Part shown: positions 1 through 8,401 of the stretch, piece after piece | How the letters are laid out: the number at the start of each line of letters is the position of its first letter | How positions within the stretch are numbered: the stretch's first letter is position 1 | Assembly: GCA_027886865.1 (NCBI GenBank) | Contig: JAPCJR010000006.1 | Location: forward strand, 6,649 to 70,648 | Direction: 5' to 3' | DNA length: 64,000 bases | Source of the DNA: Nitrososphaerota archaeon | GTDB taxonomy: Archaea > Thermoproteota > Nitrososphaeria > Nitrososphaerales > UBA183 | Program-made: the position numbers and the translations under genes | Notes under the pieces: model-generated | Told to the model about the DNA's origin: nothing | Database searches by the model: none | The model's input: only the letters and a program-made list of their open reading frames with translations

Positions 1-752
1 GGGTCGCCCTTCTCGAGGAGCTTCCTGGCCTCGTTGAAGAGCTTGGCGACGTTCTTCTCCGCCTCACCAAGCCACTTTGACATAATCGAGGCTGCGTCTA
101 TCGATATGAAGTATCCGTTGATCTCCGCAGCAGTCGCCGCGGCGAGGATGGTCTTTCCGCATCCGGGTGGACCGTAGAGGAGCATCCCCCTCGGCCAGCC
201 GAGCGGGAAGAGGTCCGGCCTCTCGAACGGGAAGACGATCGACTCCCTGATCGCGGTCTTCGCGTCCTCGAGTCCGATGACGTCGTCCCACTTGACGTTG
301 GGCTTCTCCTTGATGACCAGCTCGTTGAAGGACGCCTTCAGCTGCTGAACCATCTGGGGCCCCTTGGGGCCGCCGTTCCCGTTGCCGTTACCATTACCGT
401 TGCCGTTCTCGGCAGCGTGCCCGTTGCCATTGCCGTTGCCTTCGCCTACGTTTCCACCCGCTATGGCGATTGGCGTGAAGGAGGATTCGTCACTGTTTTG
501 CATATCGCGAGGCAGGAGCCCGTGCGCCTGCTGGATGGCCTTCACCCTCTCCTGATAGAGCCCCGCGCGCTCCATGTAGTGCCGGTTCAGCTTGTAATCC
601 GGGTACAGGTGGACGAGCTTGATCAATGTCGAGATCGCCTTCTGGTACATCTGTATCGCCATCCCGTGCGCGCCCTGCGAGTCGAGGCGGATCGCCTCAC
701 CCGCGTACTTTCTAGCATCTTCTTCGAGCTCTCTGGCAGCTACTACACTCAT
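1..752 (-). CDS. cdvC: CdvC/Vps4-like AAA ATPase, 3' end outside the window
   Basis: This is the ATPase that remodels and disassembles ESCRT-III (CdvB) filaments in archaeal cell division. An N-terminal three-helix MIT domain (about residues 1-75) precedes a linker of about 40 residues made mostly of Asn-Gly pairs. The AAA domain follows, with Walker A GPPGCGKT near residues 194-201. The frame runs off the window start, so Walker B and the second half of the AAA module are not seen. The ATG overlaps the TGA of the upstream cdvB gene (ATGA), so the two are probably translationally coupled. The Asn-Gly linker comes from a GGCAAC-like microsatellite at about 373-446. Family assignment is firm; the division role is inferred from the family and the cdvB neighbour. 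Confidence 0.93.
   Translation of the reverse strand, partial: MSVVAARELEEDARKYAGEAIRLDSQGAHGMAIQMYQKAISTLIKLVHLYPDYKLNRHYMERAGLYQERVKAIQQAHGLLPRDMQNSDESSFTPIAIAGGNVGEGNGNGNGHAAENGNGNGNGNGNGGPKGPQMVQQLKASFNELVIKEKPNVKWDDVIGLEDAKTAIRESIVFPFERPDLFPLGWPRGMLLYGPPGCGKTILAAATAAEINGYFISIDAASIMSKWLGEAEKNVAKLFNEARKLLEKGD
373..446 (-). repeat. Hexanucleotide microsatellite inside cdvC coding for Asn-Gly
   Basis: The stretch is a run of GGCAAC/GGTAAT-type units on the minus strand, interrupted by a short His-Ala-Ala-Glu segment. It is translated as the flexible linker between the MIT and AAA domains of CdvC. Synonymous variation between units shows it is not a fresh expansion. Confidence 0.8.
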
Positions 753-1624
753 CGCGATGACTCACTCCGTTGTGACTTTACCTTGCCCTGGGCGACCAGC
801 CGTATCATGGACTGTTCGACTTCGTCCTGAGGTATCCCGAGGTGCGTCGACGTCTCCGACACGTCAATTACGCCGTTGTGTGCGGTGGCGTAGGTCAGGA
901 CCTCGTTCTCGACCTTGGGGTCGGCCCTTCTTGAGAAGATGGTCCCCAGGATCGGGCTCTCCTCTTCGCCGTCTTCTTCTCCCGTGGCAAGAATAGGTAT
1001 CCGGTCCTCGACCATGTGGACGTCGGTAGCGAACTTGCTCGGCATGACGTGGAGGGTCTGATTGAGCTTCTCGGCCTGCTCGTCGGCGAACTTCTTTGCC
1101 TGCTCGACGAGTTCCTCGGCGTTCTCCGTGCGGATGTTGACCGTGAATCCGGGCGAGATATTGCCCATGTGCGCCATTGTCTCTGTCAGACTGGCGTTGA
1201 TGCTCTCTGTAGTGGCGCCAAGGGCGGGGCCGAACTCCTCCATAGTCTGGCTCACGAACTTGAGCGATTTGCTGAGATTGGTCATGTGTGACATTGCGTC
1301 TCCTATCTCGAGCAGCGTCTGCAATCTGAGCGTCACTTGCGTCAGCGCGAGCTCGCTCGACTCCACGACTTTCATCGTCTTGCGCACCTCCGCATGCTCG
1401 TTTGCGTAGACGCTCGCCTTGGCATTGTTCTTCTCCTGGACCGCTTTCACCGTCGAATCGAACAGCTTCTGCCTCCTCTCTGCGAGCCGTACCCTTACGC
1501 CTTCGAGCTCCCTCCTCTGAATCTCGATTTCCTTGAGAGCGACCCCAACCTTGCCCTTGTACTCGCCTTCTTTCTTACCTGCGAGCAGCTTGATGGAATT
1601 AATCGTTCCCAATATATTATCCAC
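749..1624 (-). CDS. cdvB: CdvB, ESCRT-III-like division protein with C-terminal winged helix
   Basis: A 291-residue ESCRT-III homologue that forms the constricting filament in Cdv-type division. The N-terminal core is helical and charged (about residues 20-200), including the ESCRT-like YANEHAEVRK segment. The last 55 residues read as a winged-helix domain (ENEVLTYATAHNGVIDVSET onward), which in crenarchaeal CdvB contacts CdvA. A short proline-containing stretch near residue 205 (EDRIPIL) could be a MIM2-type site for the CdvC MIT domain, but this is tentative. Its stop overlaps the cdvC start. No cdvA is seen in the window. Confidence 0.92.
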   Translation of the reverse strand: MDNILGTINSIKLLAGKKEGEYKGKVGVALKEIEIQRRELEGVRVRLAERRQKLFDSTVKAVQEKNNAKASVYANEHAEVRKTMKVVESSELALTQVTLRLQTLLEIGDAMSHMTNLSKSLKFVSQTMEEFGPALGATTESINASLTETMAHMGNISPGFTVNIRTENAEELVEQAKKFADEQAEKLNQTLHVMPSKFATDVHMVEDRIPILATGEEDGEEESPILGTIFSRRADPKVENEVLTYATAHNGVIDVSETSTHLGIPQDEVEQSMIRLVAQGKVKSQRSESSR

Positions 1625-1850
1625 TAACCACTCTGAACGTACTGAACCCGAGCTGAGTAATCACCATCTTAGTCAACAAATAGAAACAAAAAACTGAACG
1701 GCCGACGAGCTTTGCCAAATAACTGCAAGGAGACGCGACCAAGTTGCGATCTACCACTTTGTTTTCCGGAAAAAGAGGAGTAGAGGGGGTGTTTCTCCCG
1801 CGTGGCCCTTTCGTCGACCTCGCGGGATTCGGCCCCACTCTTCTTTCTTC

Positions 1851-2495
1851 CTAAGATGTTTCTGCGGACCCTTCCACAGAGGGAAGTCCAGAGGGAATCT
1901 CTGGGAACTTCTCCTTCATCCTCTGCTCTGCCACTGCTGCGGCTTCGGCAAGGACCTTCTCCGCGTCCTCGTTGGCAGCCTCGAAGTTCAGCGAGTATCC
2001 ACCCACCGTGCCCGCATCCACGAGGATGCTGCTGAGCAGGCCGGATATCTCTCCGATCTCTCCTTCTGCCTCCGGGAGCACGCTGACGAGTCCCTGTCTT
2101 ACGCTGCGGATCACTGACATCGCTGGGGTGAGGGTGACGACTATGTCGCCGAGTTCGGTGATGGTGTTGAGTCTGAGGGTGATCTGCTCGAGGGCCAGCT
2201 TGGCCTGTGTGACCATTCTGTTCATCTTCCTTACCTCCGCGAGTTCGTTCGCGTAGACTGAAGCATGCTGCGAGTCGTGCTTCTGGATAGATGAAACGAC
2301 CTTGTTGAAGATCGAGTTATCCCTCTCTCTCAGTTTGGATGTCGTCGCATCGAGCTTGGCGACCTGTACCTGGATTTGTCGGATGGCTAGGTCCAACCTC
2401 GGCTTGAGGGGACCTGGGTTCTTTACGGACTCACGCATCTTTGACGTGAATCCCTGGCTGTTGGATTTCTCCCACTTGGAGGAAAAAGTGCTCAT
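1851..2495 (-). CDS. CdvB paralogue without winged helix
   Basis: A 214-residue ESCRT-III-fold protein sharing the YANELAEVRK segment and helical core with the neighbouring CdvB. It ends in an acidic tail and lacks the winged helix, as the CdvB1/B2/B3 paralogues of Sulfolobus do. The open frame continues upstream to 2591, but the ATG at 2495 is preferred: a TATA-like element lies about 25-30 bp before it, and the upstream residues (a Thr/Val-rich stretch) do not resemble the family. It is separated from cdvB by a 226-bp gap (1625-1850) in which I see no gene, so it probably has its own transcript. Confidence 0.85.
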   Translation of the reverse strand: MSTFSSKWEKSNSQGFTSKMRESVKNPGPLKPRLDLAIRQIQVQVAKLDATTSKLRERDNSIFNKVVSSIQKHDSQHASVYANELAEVRKMNRMVTQAKLALEQITLRLNTITELGDIVVTLTPAMSVIRSVRQGLVSVLPEAEGEIGEISGLLSSILVDAGTVGGYSLNFEAANEDAEKVLAEAAAVAEQRMKEKFPEIPSGLPSVEGSAETS

Positions 2496-2516
2496 AGACG
2501 AAAGGTAGAGAGGACA

Positions 2517-2528
2517 CGGATAAATCGC
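2517..2528 (-). promoter_or_regulatory. TATA-like box for the second cdvB
   Basis: The minus strand reads CGATTTATCC about 25-30 bp upstream of the ATG at 2495, the expected spacing for a leaderless archaeal transcript. Confidence 0.5.
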
Positions 2529-2606
2529 CGGCGTAACCGCGAGAGGTGTCACCGCGGTGACAGCGGTCCCGGTGACAAGGATTCTTGACATGATGGTTTA
2601 TCGAAG

Positions 2607-3890
2607 ATGACCCGGCACGTTATCGTGACGGACCTCGAGGAACTGTCGGTTCCCGATGAATACGGCGCTGAGCGTGGGTTTGTTTTCATGAGGTTTGCTG
2701 ACGAATCAAGCGACTTGGCTCTGGGGTTGCAGGCCTTCGGTCTGACAGAGTACGAGGCGAAGGTCTACGTGGCGCTGCTCTCGAATGGTCCGAGCACCGT
2801 CAACCAGCTCCAGTATGTCGCCGGCGTCCCGAGGACCAAGGTGTATCAGGTGTCGCTGCAGCTAATCAAGAAGGGCGCGCTGAAGGAACTCGAGGGCAAG
2901 CCGGTGAGGTTCGAGGCGCTCCCCCCCGAAGTCTTCCAGAACGTGCTCACGGAGAGAGAGCGCGGCATAAAGTCCCTGAGGAGGGTGATGAACTCGCTCA
3001 AGAAGGTGAGGGAGCGGAATATCATGCCCCAGGACTCTATCGAAGAGCGGTATCTCTCTCTCGGCTCCCAGAGCGTCCTTCTCAAGCTCAAGGAGGGGAT
3101 ACTCCGCTCGCAGCAGAGCCTCAAGTGCATAGTCGACAGCTGGGGGCTCCATCTGATCCAGGAGTGCACAGAGGAGCTGGAGACCGCGTGCAGACAGGAC
3201 GTCGAGGTGAAGGTGATCTCCTCCGTCCCGCCCGTGCTCCCGACGTTCCCGTTCGCCTCATCGAAGATGAAGGTCCGCTACGGGAGGCACATGCAGGGCC
3301 GGAGCGCATTCGTCGTGGACAACACCGAGGTAATCATAGTCAACAGCCAGACGGGCCGGGGCTTCGAGTTCATGCTCAGCGAGCTGAAGGGAGCCATCGG
3401 GGAGGACCTCTTCGGGGAGTTCTGGAGGACGTCGACGGGGAGCAGGACGCTCGCCTCGGTCTCCAACACAGACAACCTGCCGTTCCTAATCGACGGTCAG
3501 AGGATGGGGAAGCTGTTCGTGGAGGCCGTCTCCAAGGCGATCCGAGACGAGAAGCAGATAGAGAGGATAGGGCAGGAGTTCATCAACATACTGGGCGAGA
3601 AGGTCGACCCCAAGATAAAACAGGAGAGCTTCGAGAAGGCCGTGAGCCTGATCGTCGCGCTAATGCAGGAAGACCTCGGCGAGGAGACGACCGCGGAGTA
3701 CGACCCCCTCACAAGGATATTCCGGCTGGAGCTTCCCACCTACCAGGAGGGCACCCCGACATCGGCCTGGTACTTCGCTTTGGCGGGGCTGCTAAAGAAC
3801 TCCGGGATAAAGAACGAGCTCCTGCACGACATGCCGTTCCCGGAGGCCAGGAACCGGATAATCCAGCGTAAGTTTGTCGGAACGTCCTGA
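2607..3890 (+). CDS. TrmB-family transcriptional regulator
   Basis: A 427-residue protein divergent from the cdvB paralogue. A TrmB-type winged helix (about residues 37-105, LGLTEYEAKVYVALL-like with GVPRTKVYQ as recognition region) is followed by a short coiled coil (about 110-135) and a PLD-like TrmB effector domain (about 145-260). An unassigned C-terminal domain of about 150 residues follows. Such regulators usually sense sugars or other small ligands. A start at residue 28 (2688) is possible because the winged helix begins after it. The last 19 codons recur, diverged, at 8048-8107 beyond hyuB. Whether it controls the cdv genes or hyuAB is unknown. Confidence 0.8.
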   Translation: MTRHVIVTDLEELSVPDEYGAERGFVFMRFADESSDLALGLQAFGLTEYEAKVYVALLSNGPSTVNQLQYVAGVPRTKVYQVSLQLIKKGALKELEGKPVRFEALPPEVFQNVLTERERGIKSLRRVMNSLKKVRERNIMPQDSIEERYLSLGSQSVLLKLKEGILRSQQSLKCIVDSWGLHLIQECTEELETACRQDVEVKVISSVPPVLPTFPFASSKMKVRYGRHMQGRSAFVVDNTEVIIVNSQTGRGFEFMLSELKGAIGEDLFGEFWRTSTGSRTLASVSNTDNLPFLIDGQRMGKLFVEAVSKAIRDEKQIERIGQEFINILGEKVDPKIKQESFEKAVSLIVALMQEDLGEETTAEYDPLTRIFRLELPTYQEGTPTSAWYFALAGLLKNSGIKNELLHDMPFPEARNRIIQRKFVGTS

Positions 3891-3937
3891 GGTCACTTCA
3901 TGCATGGAAGGAATAATCAGGTCGACGGACCGTCCGA

Positions 3938-3988
3938 TCAATCGGCGGCCGACCAAACAATCATCCTGATCACAATCAGAAAGCCACA
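3938..3988 (-). pseudogene. Remnant of the 3' end of a small membrane-protein gene
   Basis: Read on the minus strand this non-coding strip gives CGFLIVIRMIVWSAAD then stop. It matches the C-terminus of the intact gene at 8108-8308 (GGFLMLVSVLVWSAVD then stop) in nine positions and in the stop location. No upstream part of the gene remains because hyuA begins immediately beyond. Together with the copy of the TrmB tail at 8048-8107 it forms a direct repeat flanking hyuAB. Confidence 0.65.
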
Positions 3989-4002
3989 GGGAACGTCGCC
4001 TG

Positions 4003-6060
4003 TCACTCCAGCCTGACGAAGTAATTGCCAGACCGTGTTACGGCAGCGTTGTCTCCGGGATGGAGAAGAATGGTGGTGGTCAGCTCCTCGATTATGGCGG
4101 GACCGGGGATCAGCGTTCCATACCCGAGCTTGGAGCCGTCGTAGACCTTGGTCCAGGTCGAGCCCTCATCTGGGTCGAACCAGGCCTCCCTCTCACCCTT
4201 CTCCGCATCTGAAATGTCACCCCCCGCCTGCCACTCGACTTCAGCCTTGTTTATCGTCCTGCCAATCGCCTTGGCCTTCCAGTTGACGCATTCAAGATAC
4301 TGTGCGGGGCTCCTCGTGTTGTACACCCTTTCATGGGTTTCGTGAAAGTCCTCTATCAGCTTCTTGATCAGTTCCGGGCTCATACGGCCAGATGAAAGCG
4401 GGACCTCGAGTTCGTGAACCTGGAAGGGATACCGCGCCTCGGTGGAGAAGGCGATGCTCTGCCTCCGCTTTGGAATCTTTGAGCGCTTGAGGAACTGCGC
4501 GGCCTGGTCTTCAAGCCCACGCAATACTCTCTTCAGCGCAGGGTAGTCTATGGTGTTTGTCTCGCAGTAGTAACTTCTCGTGAAGTCTCTCTGGATGTTC
4601 GCCTCTATTCCGCCGTAGGCGCTGAGTACTCCCGCACACCTCGGTATGATGATGTTCTTCATCCGCAGCGCCCTCGCGATAGAGAGAGCGTGCAGACCGG
4701 CGGCGGCTCCCCCCGACACGAGGATTTGGCTGGCCGGGTCGACACCACGTCGTATGCCGAGCTCGCGAATCGCGGAGAGCATGTTGGTGTTGACCACATT
4801 GTTGATGAGGTGTGCCGCGTGGATCGCGTCCGTCCCCAGCCTGTCACCGATGTGCCTTTGGATCGCCTCGCTGGCAAGGTCTTTCGAAAGCTGCCACTTC
4901 CCTCCGAAGAACGAGGTGGGGCTAAGGTAGCCCAAGACTAGGTTGGAATCGGTCACGGTAGGCAGCTTTCCGCCTTTTCCGTAGCACGCGGGACCCGGCT
5001 CCGAGCCGGCGCTCTTGGGGCCGACATGCAGAAGGCGACCGCTGTCGACCCACGCAATGCTCCCTCCTCCGGCCCCGATGCTCTCGACGTCGACCTTGGA
5101 GATGCCCAGATTATCTGAACCCACCATAGAGTCCCATGTCGTCAGAATCTCACCGTCCCGAACATAGGAGACATCGAAGCTAGTTCCTCCCATGTCAACG
5201 CAGATGTAGGTCTGCGACTTTACCTCTTGACGCGCTATCGCGAGGCCCGCGACGGGCATCATGGAAGGACCTGAATCGACTATCAAGATCGGGTGTTCCG
5301 CCATCTCTCTAGCTCCCACCACGCCACCCGTCGAAGTCATCATGAAGAGTTGTCCGTGAAATCCGCCGGCTTTGAGAGCAGCTTCGAGCTTCAAGGTGTA
5401 GTCCTTCACCAGCCGATAGAGGGATGCGTCTATGGCGGTGGAGATGAATCGCTGATACTCGCGCAGAATTGGATTGACCTCATGGCTGAGGAACACCGGC
5501 ACTTCGGGTAGAAGCTCATTTACTATCTCTCTCACCCTCCTCTCGTGAGCGTGATTCGCGATCGACCAAAGAAAGAGCACGGCGATCGCGTCGACCTTGT
5601 ACTTTCGCATTATTCCGATGGCCTTCCTTACATCGCCTTCATTCAGGATTGTTTGGACGCCTCCCTCGGCATTGATTCTCTCCTCGATTGGAAAAGTGAG
5701 GTATCTCGGGACAAAAGGATCGGGATAATCGACATGAAAATCGTACGGATTCGTTCTTCCTTCGCCCGTGCGCAGATACAGCGTGTCCCTGAAGCCTTTG
5801 GTGATCATAGCACCAACTTTGGATTTCTTGCCTTCAATCAACGCGTTAGTGGCGACGGTAGTCCCGTGTACGATTCGGCTCGTAAGGTTGAGCATATTCG
5901 ATAGTCCGAGTTCCTCGTCGTCGGCCGCAAGCCGGATCACGGCCAGTACTCCTTTCGTCAGATCATCGTAGGTGGTTAGGGATTTATGGTACGACCTTCT
6001 CCCCGTCTGTTCGTCCAGTACGCACAAGTCTGTGAACGTACCTCCGACGTCAATAGACAT
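4003..6060 (-). CDS. hyuA: Hydantoinase/oxoprolinase subunit A family protein
   Basis: About 685 residues. The protein opens with MSIDVGGTFTD, the actin-like ATP-binding motif of the HyuA/OplA/acetone carboxylase family, and a second phosphate motif DMGGTSFDV lies mid-protein. Members work with a HyuB subunit in ATP-driven opening of cyclic amides such as 5-oxoproline or N-methylhydantoin, or in ketone carboxylation. The substrate cannot be told from sequence. It lies 93 bp downstream of hyuB on the same strand, so the pair is probably one operon. The open frame extends six residues further (6078), but the second Met aligns with the family start. The pair appears less GC-biased at third positions than its neighbours. 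Confidence 0.9.
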   Translation of the reverse strand: MSIDVGGTFTDLCVLDEQTGRRSYHKSLTTYDDLTKGVLAVIRLAADDEELGLSNMLNLTSRIVHGTTVATNALIEGKKSKVGAMITKGFRDTLYLRTGEGRTNPYDFHVDYPDPFVPRYLTFPIEERINAEGGVQTILNEGDVRKAIGIMRKYKVDAIAVLFLWSIANHAHERRVREIVNELLPEVPVFLSHEVNPILREYQRFISTAIDASLYRLVKDYTLKLEAALKAGGFHGQLFMMTSTGGVVGAREMAEHPILIVDSGPSMMPVAGLAIARQEVKSQTYICVDMGGTSFDVSYVRDGEILTTWDSMVGSDNLGISKVDVESIGAGGGSIAWVDSGRLLHVGPKSAGSEPGPACYGKGGKLPTVTDSNLVLGYLSPTSFFGGKWQLSKDLASEAIQRHIGDRLGTDAIHAAHLINNVVNTNMLSAIRELGIRRGVDPASQILVSGGAAAGLHALSIARALRMKNIIIPRCAGVLSAYGGIEANIQRDFTRSYYCETNTIDYPALKRVLRGLEDQAAQFLKRSKIPKRRQSIAFSTEARYPFQVHELEVPLSSGRMSPELIKKLIEDFHETHERVYNTRSPAQYLECVNWKAKAIGRTINKAEVEWQAGGDISDAEKGEREAWFDPDEGSTWTKVYDGSKLGYGTLIPGPAIIEELTTTILLHPGDNAAVTRSGNYFVRLE

Positions 6061-6153
6061 CGCATAGGCCAAGAACACTTTAGCGTGACGGAGTTGACGA
6101 TATGAGCGTTTTCCTGTTGAAGACAGACATCCTTCGGAAGGGCGAGAACTCGC

Positions 6154-7965
6154 CTAGGTCTTGCTGCGACGCCCGGCGCCTGGCCTCTTCGCTCTCGATT
6201 CACGCCTCCTCATGGCAGTGGCTCGAGCGTCTACTTCGAACGACTCGGTTCTTGTGTCCAACACAACATTATACACGCTCTTCGCCCTCTTTACGCTCAG
6301 CAGGCCTTCTCTGACTCTCTTCCTTACGAGCTCCGGGTCCCTGCGCAAAGGATCGCCATACCCTCCTCCGCCTGCGTCTTGGCCCGTTAGCTCCTGATTC
6401 GGCATGACGACCACCCCACCCATCAGGGGGGTTTCGATATGCACTCCCTGGTCTTCGAGGCTGGCCACTGCGCGGGCACCGGGCATGCCGCCAAGAACTC
6501 CCATTGGAGGAAAAACCGCGCAATCTGTCAGGTATGCGGCTGACATTTCTTCGAACCTTGGGGAATACGTGACCCGCAGAGCTGGAGCCCCTTCCCATTC
6601 ACCCGCGCCTCCCGTGTCCGGCTCCAATTCGTGCCATTTGTACAGCAATGGGAATCTCTGCTCCGCAAGTTCGATAGCGATTAGCCTTATCACTCCAGCT
6701 TGACCGGGAACCCCGTAGGTGAGCCAGCCGTCATGACCGTGGGTGGCCGGGCCGCCGCTGCAGCCCGTGCACAGTTGGTTCACGTACGATTGCTTTCTCC
6801 TCGGATCCCAGCCGCTGATGACCGCACCCAAAGGATCACTGCTTGCATTTCCTTCCGCCAACCCGTAGGGCTTACCCAGCTGTGCGAACGCCGATGAAAT
6901 GAGATTGAACAGCCGGTCCGAAAGAACGGTGGTCGCGGCTGCCGTCGACGTAGGAAGTTTGGGTATCCCCACAACTCTGTCCTCGGCCATCAGGACTTCT
7001 ATCCTCCTCAGGCTGCCATGATTGTGCGGGACATCCTTGCTCACGTTGTTGAAGATGCTGCCGTAGGCCGCGGCGAGGGTCGTGGCTTCTGAGAGATTAA
7101 GTCCGCACCGCAGGCTCTTGATGTTGTCTCTCAAGTCGATGACTATCTTTTCCTCGTCAGGATCGATCTTTATCGTTACCTTAAGGGGCACTCCAGAAGG
7201 GGCAACCCCGGGCAACGGGTCACCCCTCGAAGTGGCCTTGATAGTTTTCCTAGGCATCCCCCGAATCTCATCCCGAATCAGCCTCTCTCCGTAGGCGAAC
7301 CAACTCTCCACGAATTCCTTTATCGTTTCCACTCCGTATCTGTCGCACAGCTCGATGATTCGTTTCTCCCCTGTCCTCACTGCCCCCGCCTGAGCGATAT
7401 GATCACCATACCACTGCTCCGGAACGCGGATGCGAACTTTGGCTATCCGTATGACATCCTCGATTTCCCTGTAGTTTCGTTGGACCCTCACGCACGGAAA
7501 GTGCACGCTTTCCTCGTAGATGTCTCGAGCCAGCGGGAGATACGTGTCCGCCACGCCGTTCGTTGTCCCTCCACAGTCTGCTTGGTGAGCTCTCAGAAGG
7601 CTCCAGAACAGGAGTTCGCCCTTGTAGAAGACAGGCGCGCACAGGGTATAATCGGCGTGATGTGTGTTTCCATAGAATGCGGAGTTGTTTAGTATCATGT
7701 CTCCGGGAGCCAGGTCGCTGAAATACCTGTTCAGCTCCCTTACCTGAATCTCCATGCCACCAACATGGACAGGCAGCCCCTCGTCGATCATGAAGAGTCT
7801 CCCGTCCGCAGTAACGATGCCTGACGAGAAGTCCTTAGCGATTATGATGAGAGAGCGGGCGGAGCGGTAAAGAGTGTGACTCATCTCCCTGGTTACCGAG
7901 TCAAAAATTCTAGGGAGCGTGTTCATCAGTGTGGGATCTAGCTTTTGGCGACGCTCCTTGGCCAA
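6154..7965 (-). CDS. hyuB: Hydantoinase/oxoprolinase subunit B family protein
   Basis: About 603 residues, the partner of HyuA. The N-terminus has the family pattern LDPTLMNTLPRIFDSVTREM followed by DFSSGIVTADGRL. Later blocks include NNSAFYGNTHHADY and a C-terminal DTGGAGEWEGAP. I chose the TTG at 7965 because the family homology begins there and a strong TATA box (7991-8004) sits 26-39 bp upstream. The longer open frame to 8088 would run antisense through the TrmB remnant. The cassette sits between duplicated gene ends (3831-3988 and 8048-8158). Confidence 0.88.
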   Translation of the reverse strand: MAKERRQKLDPTLMNTLPRIFDSVTREMSHTLYRSARSLIIIAKDFSSGIVTADGRLFMIDEGLPVHVGGMEIQVRELNRYFSDLAPGDMILNNSAFYGNTHHADYTLCAPVFYKGELLFWSLLRAHQADCGGTTNGVADTYLPLARDIYEESVHFPCVRVQRNYREIEDVIRIAKVRIRVPEQWYGDHIAQAGAVRTGEKRIIELCDRYGVETIKEFVESWFAYGERLIRDEIRGMPRKTIKATSRGDPLPGVAPSGVPLKVTIKIDPDEEKIVIDLRDNIKSLRCGLNLSEATTLAAAYGSIFNNVSKDVPHNHGSLRRIEVLMAEDRVVGIPKLPTSTAAATTVLSDRLFNLISSAFAQLGKPYGLAEGNASSDPLGAVISGWDPRRKQSYVNQLCTGCSGGPATHGHDGWLTYGVPGQAGVIRLIAIELAEQRFPLLYKWHELEPDTGGAGEWEGAPALRVTYSPRFEEMSAAYLTDCAVFPPMGVLGGMPGARAVASLEDQGVHIETPLMGGVVVMPNQELTGQDAGGGGYGDPLRRDPELVRKRVREGLLSVKRAKSVYNVVLDTRTESFEVDARATAMRRRESRAKRPGAGRRSKT

Positions 7966-7990
7966 ATTCGAATCGAAAAACTCTTCTGAT

Positions 7991-8004
7991 TTATTTAAAA
8001 ATAT
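7991..8004 (-). promoter_or_regulatory. TATA box of hyuBA
   Basis: An unbroken AT tract (minus strand ATATTTTTAAATAA) lies 26-39 bp upstream of the TTG start of hyuB. It lies outside the duplicated gene ends, so the promoter came with the cassette. Confidence 0.65.
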
Positions 8005-8047
8005 CGGATTGGAATCGCAATAAACCAAACTTCGCCCTCCGACGGTT

Positions 8048-8107
8048 ATGCCATTTCTAGAGGCGACGAACCGGACAATCCAGCGCAAGTTTGTGGGTAC
8101 GAGCTAG
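8048..8107 (+). pseudogene. Remnant of the 3' end of a TrmB-like gene
   Basis: Twenty codons read MPFLEATNRTIQRKFVGTS then stop. They match the tail of the TrmB-like protein at 3831-3890 (MPFPEARNRIIQRKFVGTS then stop) in 16 of 19 residues. Several differences are synonymous third-position changes, so the ancestor was probably a selected gene copy rather than a recent duplicate. Upstream homology stops at about 8046, where hyuB-associated DNA begins. Confidence 0.75.
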
Positions 8108-8308
8108 TCAGTCCACGGCCGACCAGACGAGCACAGACACCAGCATCAGGAATCCGCCGGCGATTCCGGCGAGTATGGCCCCTGAGAGGTCCTGGTTCAG
8201 ACCTATATTGGAGACGAGGTTCGCGACGGAGGAGCGCAGGAGCCAAGCCAGGAAGCCCAGGACGTAGCCGAAGAGCGCGAACCCGATGAGGACGGTCTTC
8301 CTGCCCAT
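8108..8308 (-). CDS. Small two-TM membrane protein
   Basis: A 66-residue protein starting MGRKTVLIGFALFGYVLGF, with two hydrophobic helices (about residues 4-24 and 43-64) and a short polar loop. The open frame continues to 8446, but the upstream part is a low-quality leader and a TATA-like element (8341-8348) lies within it. It abuts the TrmB remnant tail-to-tail. Its C-terminal codons recur as a remnant at 3938-3988. Function unknown. Confidence 0.6.
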   Translation of the reverse strand: MGRKTVLIGFALFGYVLGFLAWLLRSSVANLVSNIGLNQDLSGAILAGIAGGFLMLVSVLVWSAVD

Positions 8309-8340
8309 TTTCTGCCTTTCGACGGCGGAGGGCGATTCAG

Positions 8341-8348
8341 TATATAAG
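8341..8348 (-). promoter_or_regulatory. TATA-like box for the small membrane protein
   Basis: The minus strand reads CTTATATA 33-40 bp upstream of the ATG at 8308. A short leader of a few bases is implied. Confidence 0.45.
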
Positions 8349-8401
8349 AAATGCTGGCGGTGCAAAACGGTTAACATAGAGAGGGCGGTCCCCGAACGTA
8401 T

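Noticed and set aside
373..446. CRISPR-like short repeats
   Set aside because: The units are six bases, in frame and translated into an Asn-Gly linker, with no spacers and no cas genes anywhere in the window.
1617..1838. 73-residue minus-strand frame between the two cdvB genes
   Set aside because: Overlaps the promoter region of cdvB and reads as a random mix without domain or codon pattern.
3125..3871. Long Arg/Gly/Asp-rich frame inside the TrmB gene
   Set aside because: Shadow frame of a GC-rich gene; the composition (RRG, EDRA) is typical of out-of-frame translation.
3831..3890. Transposon-style target-site duplication around hyuAB
   Set aside because: The repeated DNA is over 50-100 bp, diverged and made of two gene ends, far longer than any target-site duplication; no transposase or terminal inverted repeats are seen.
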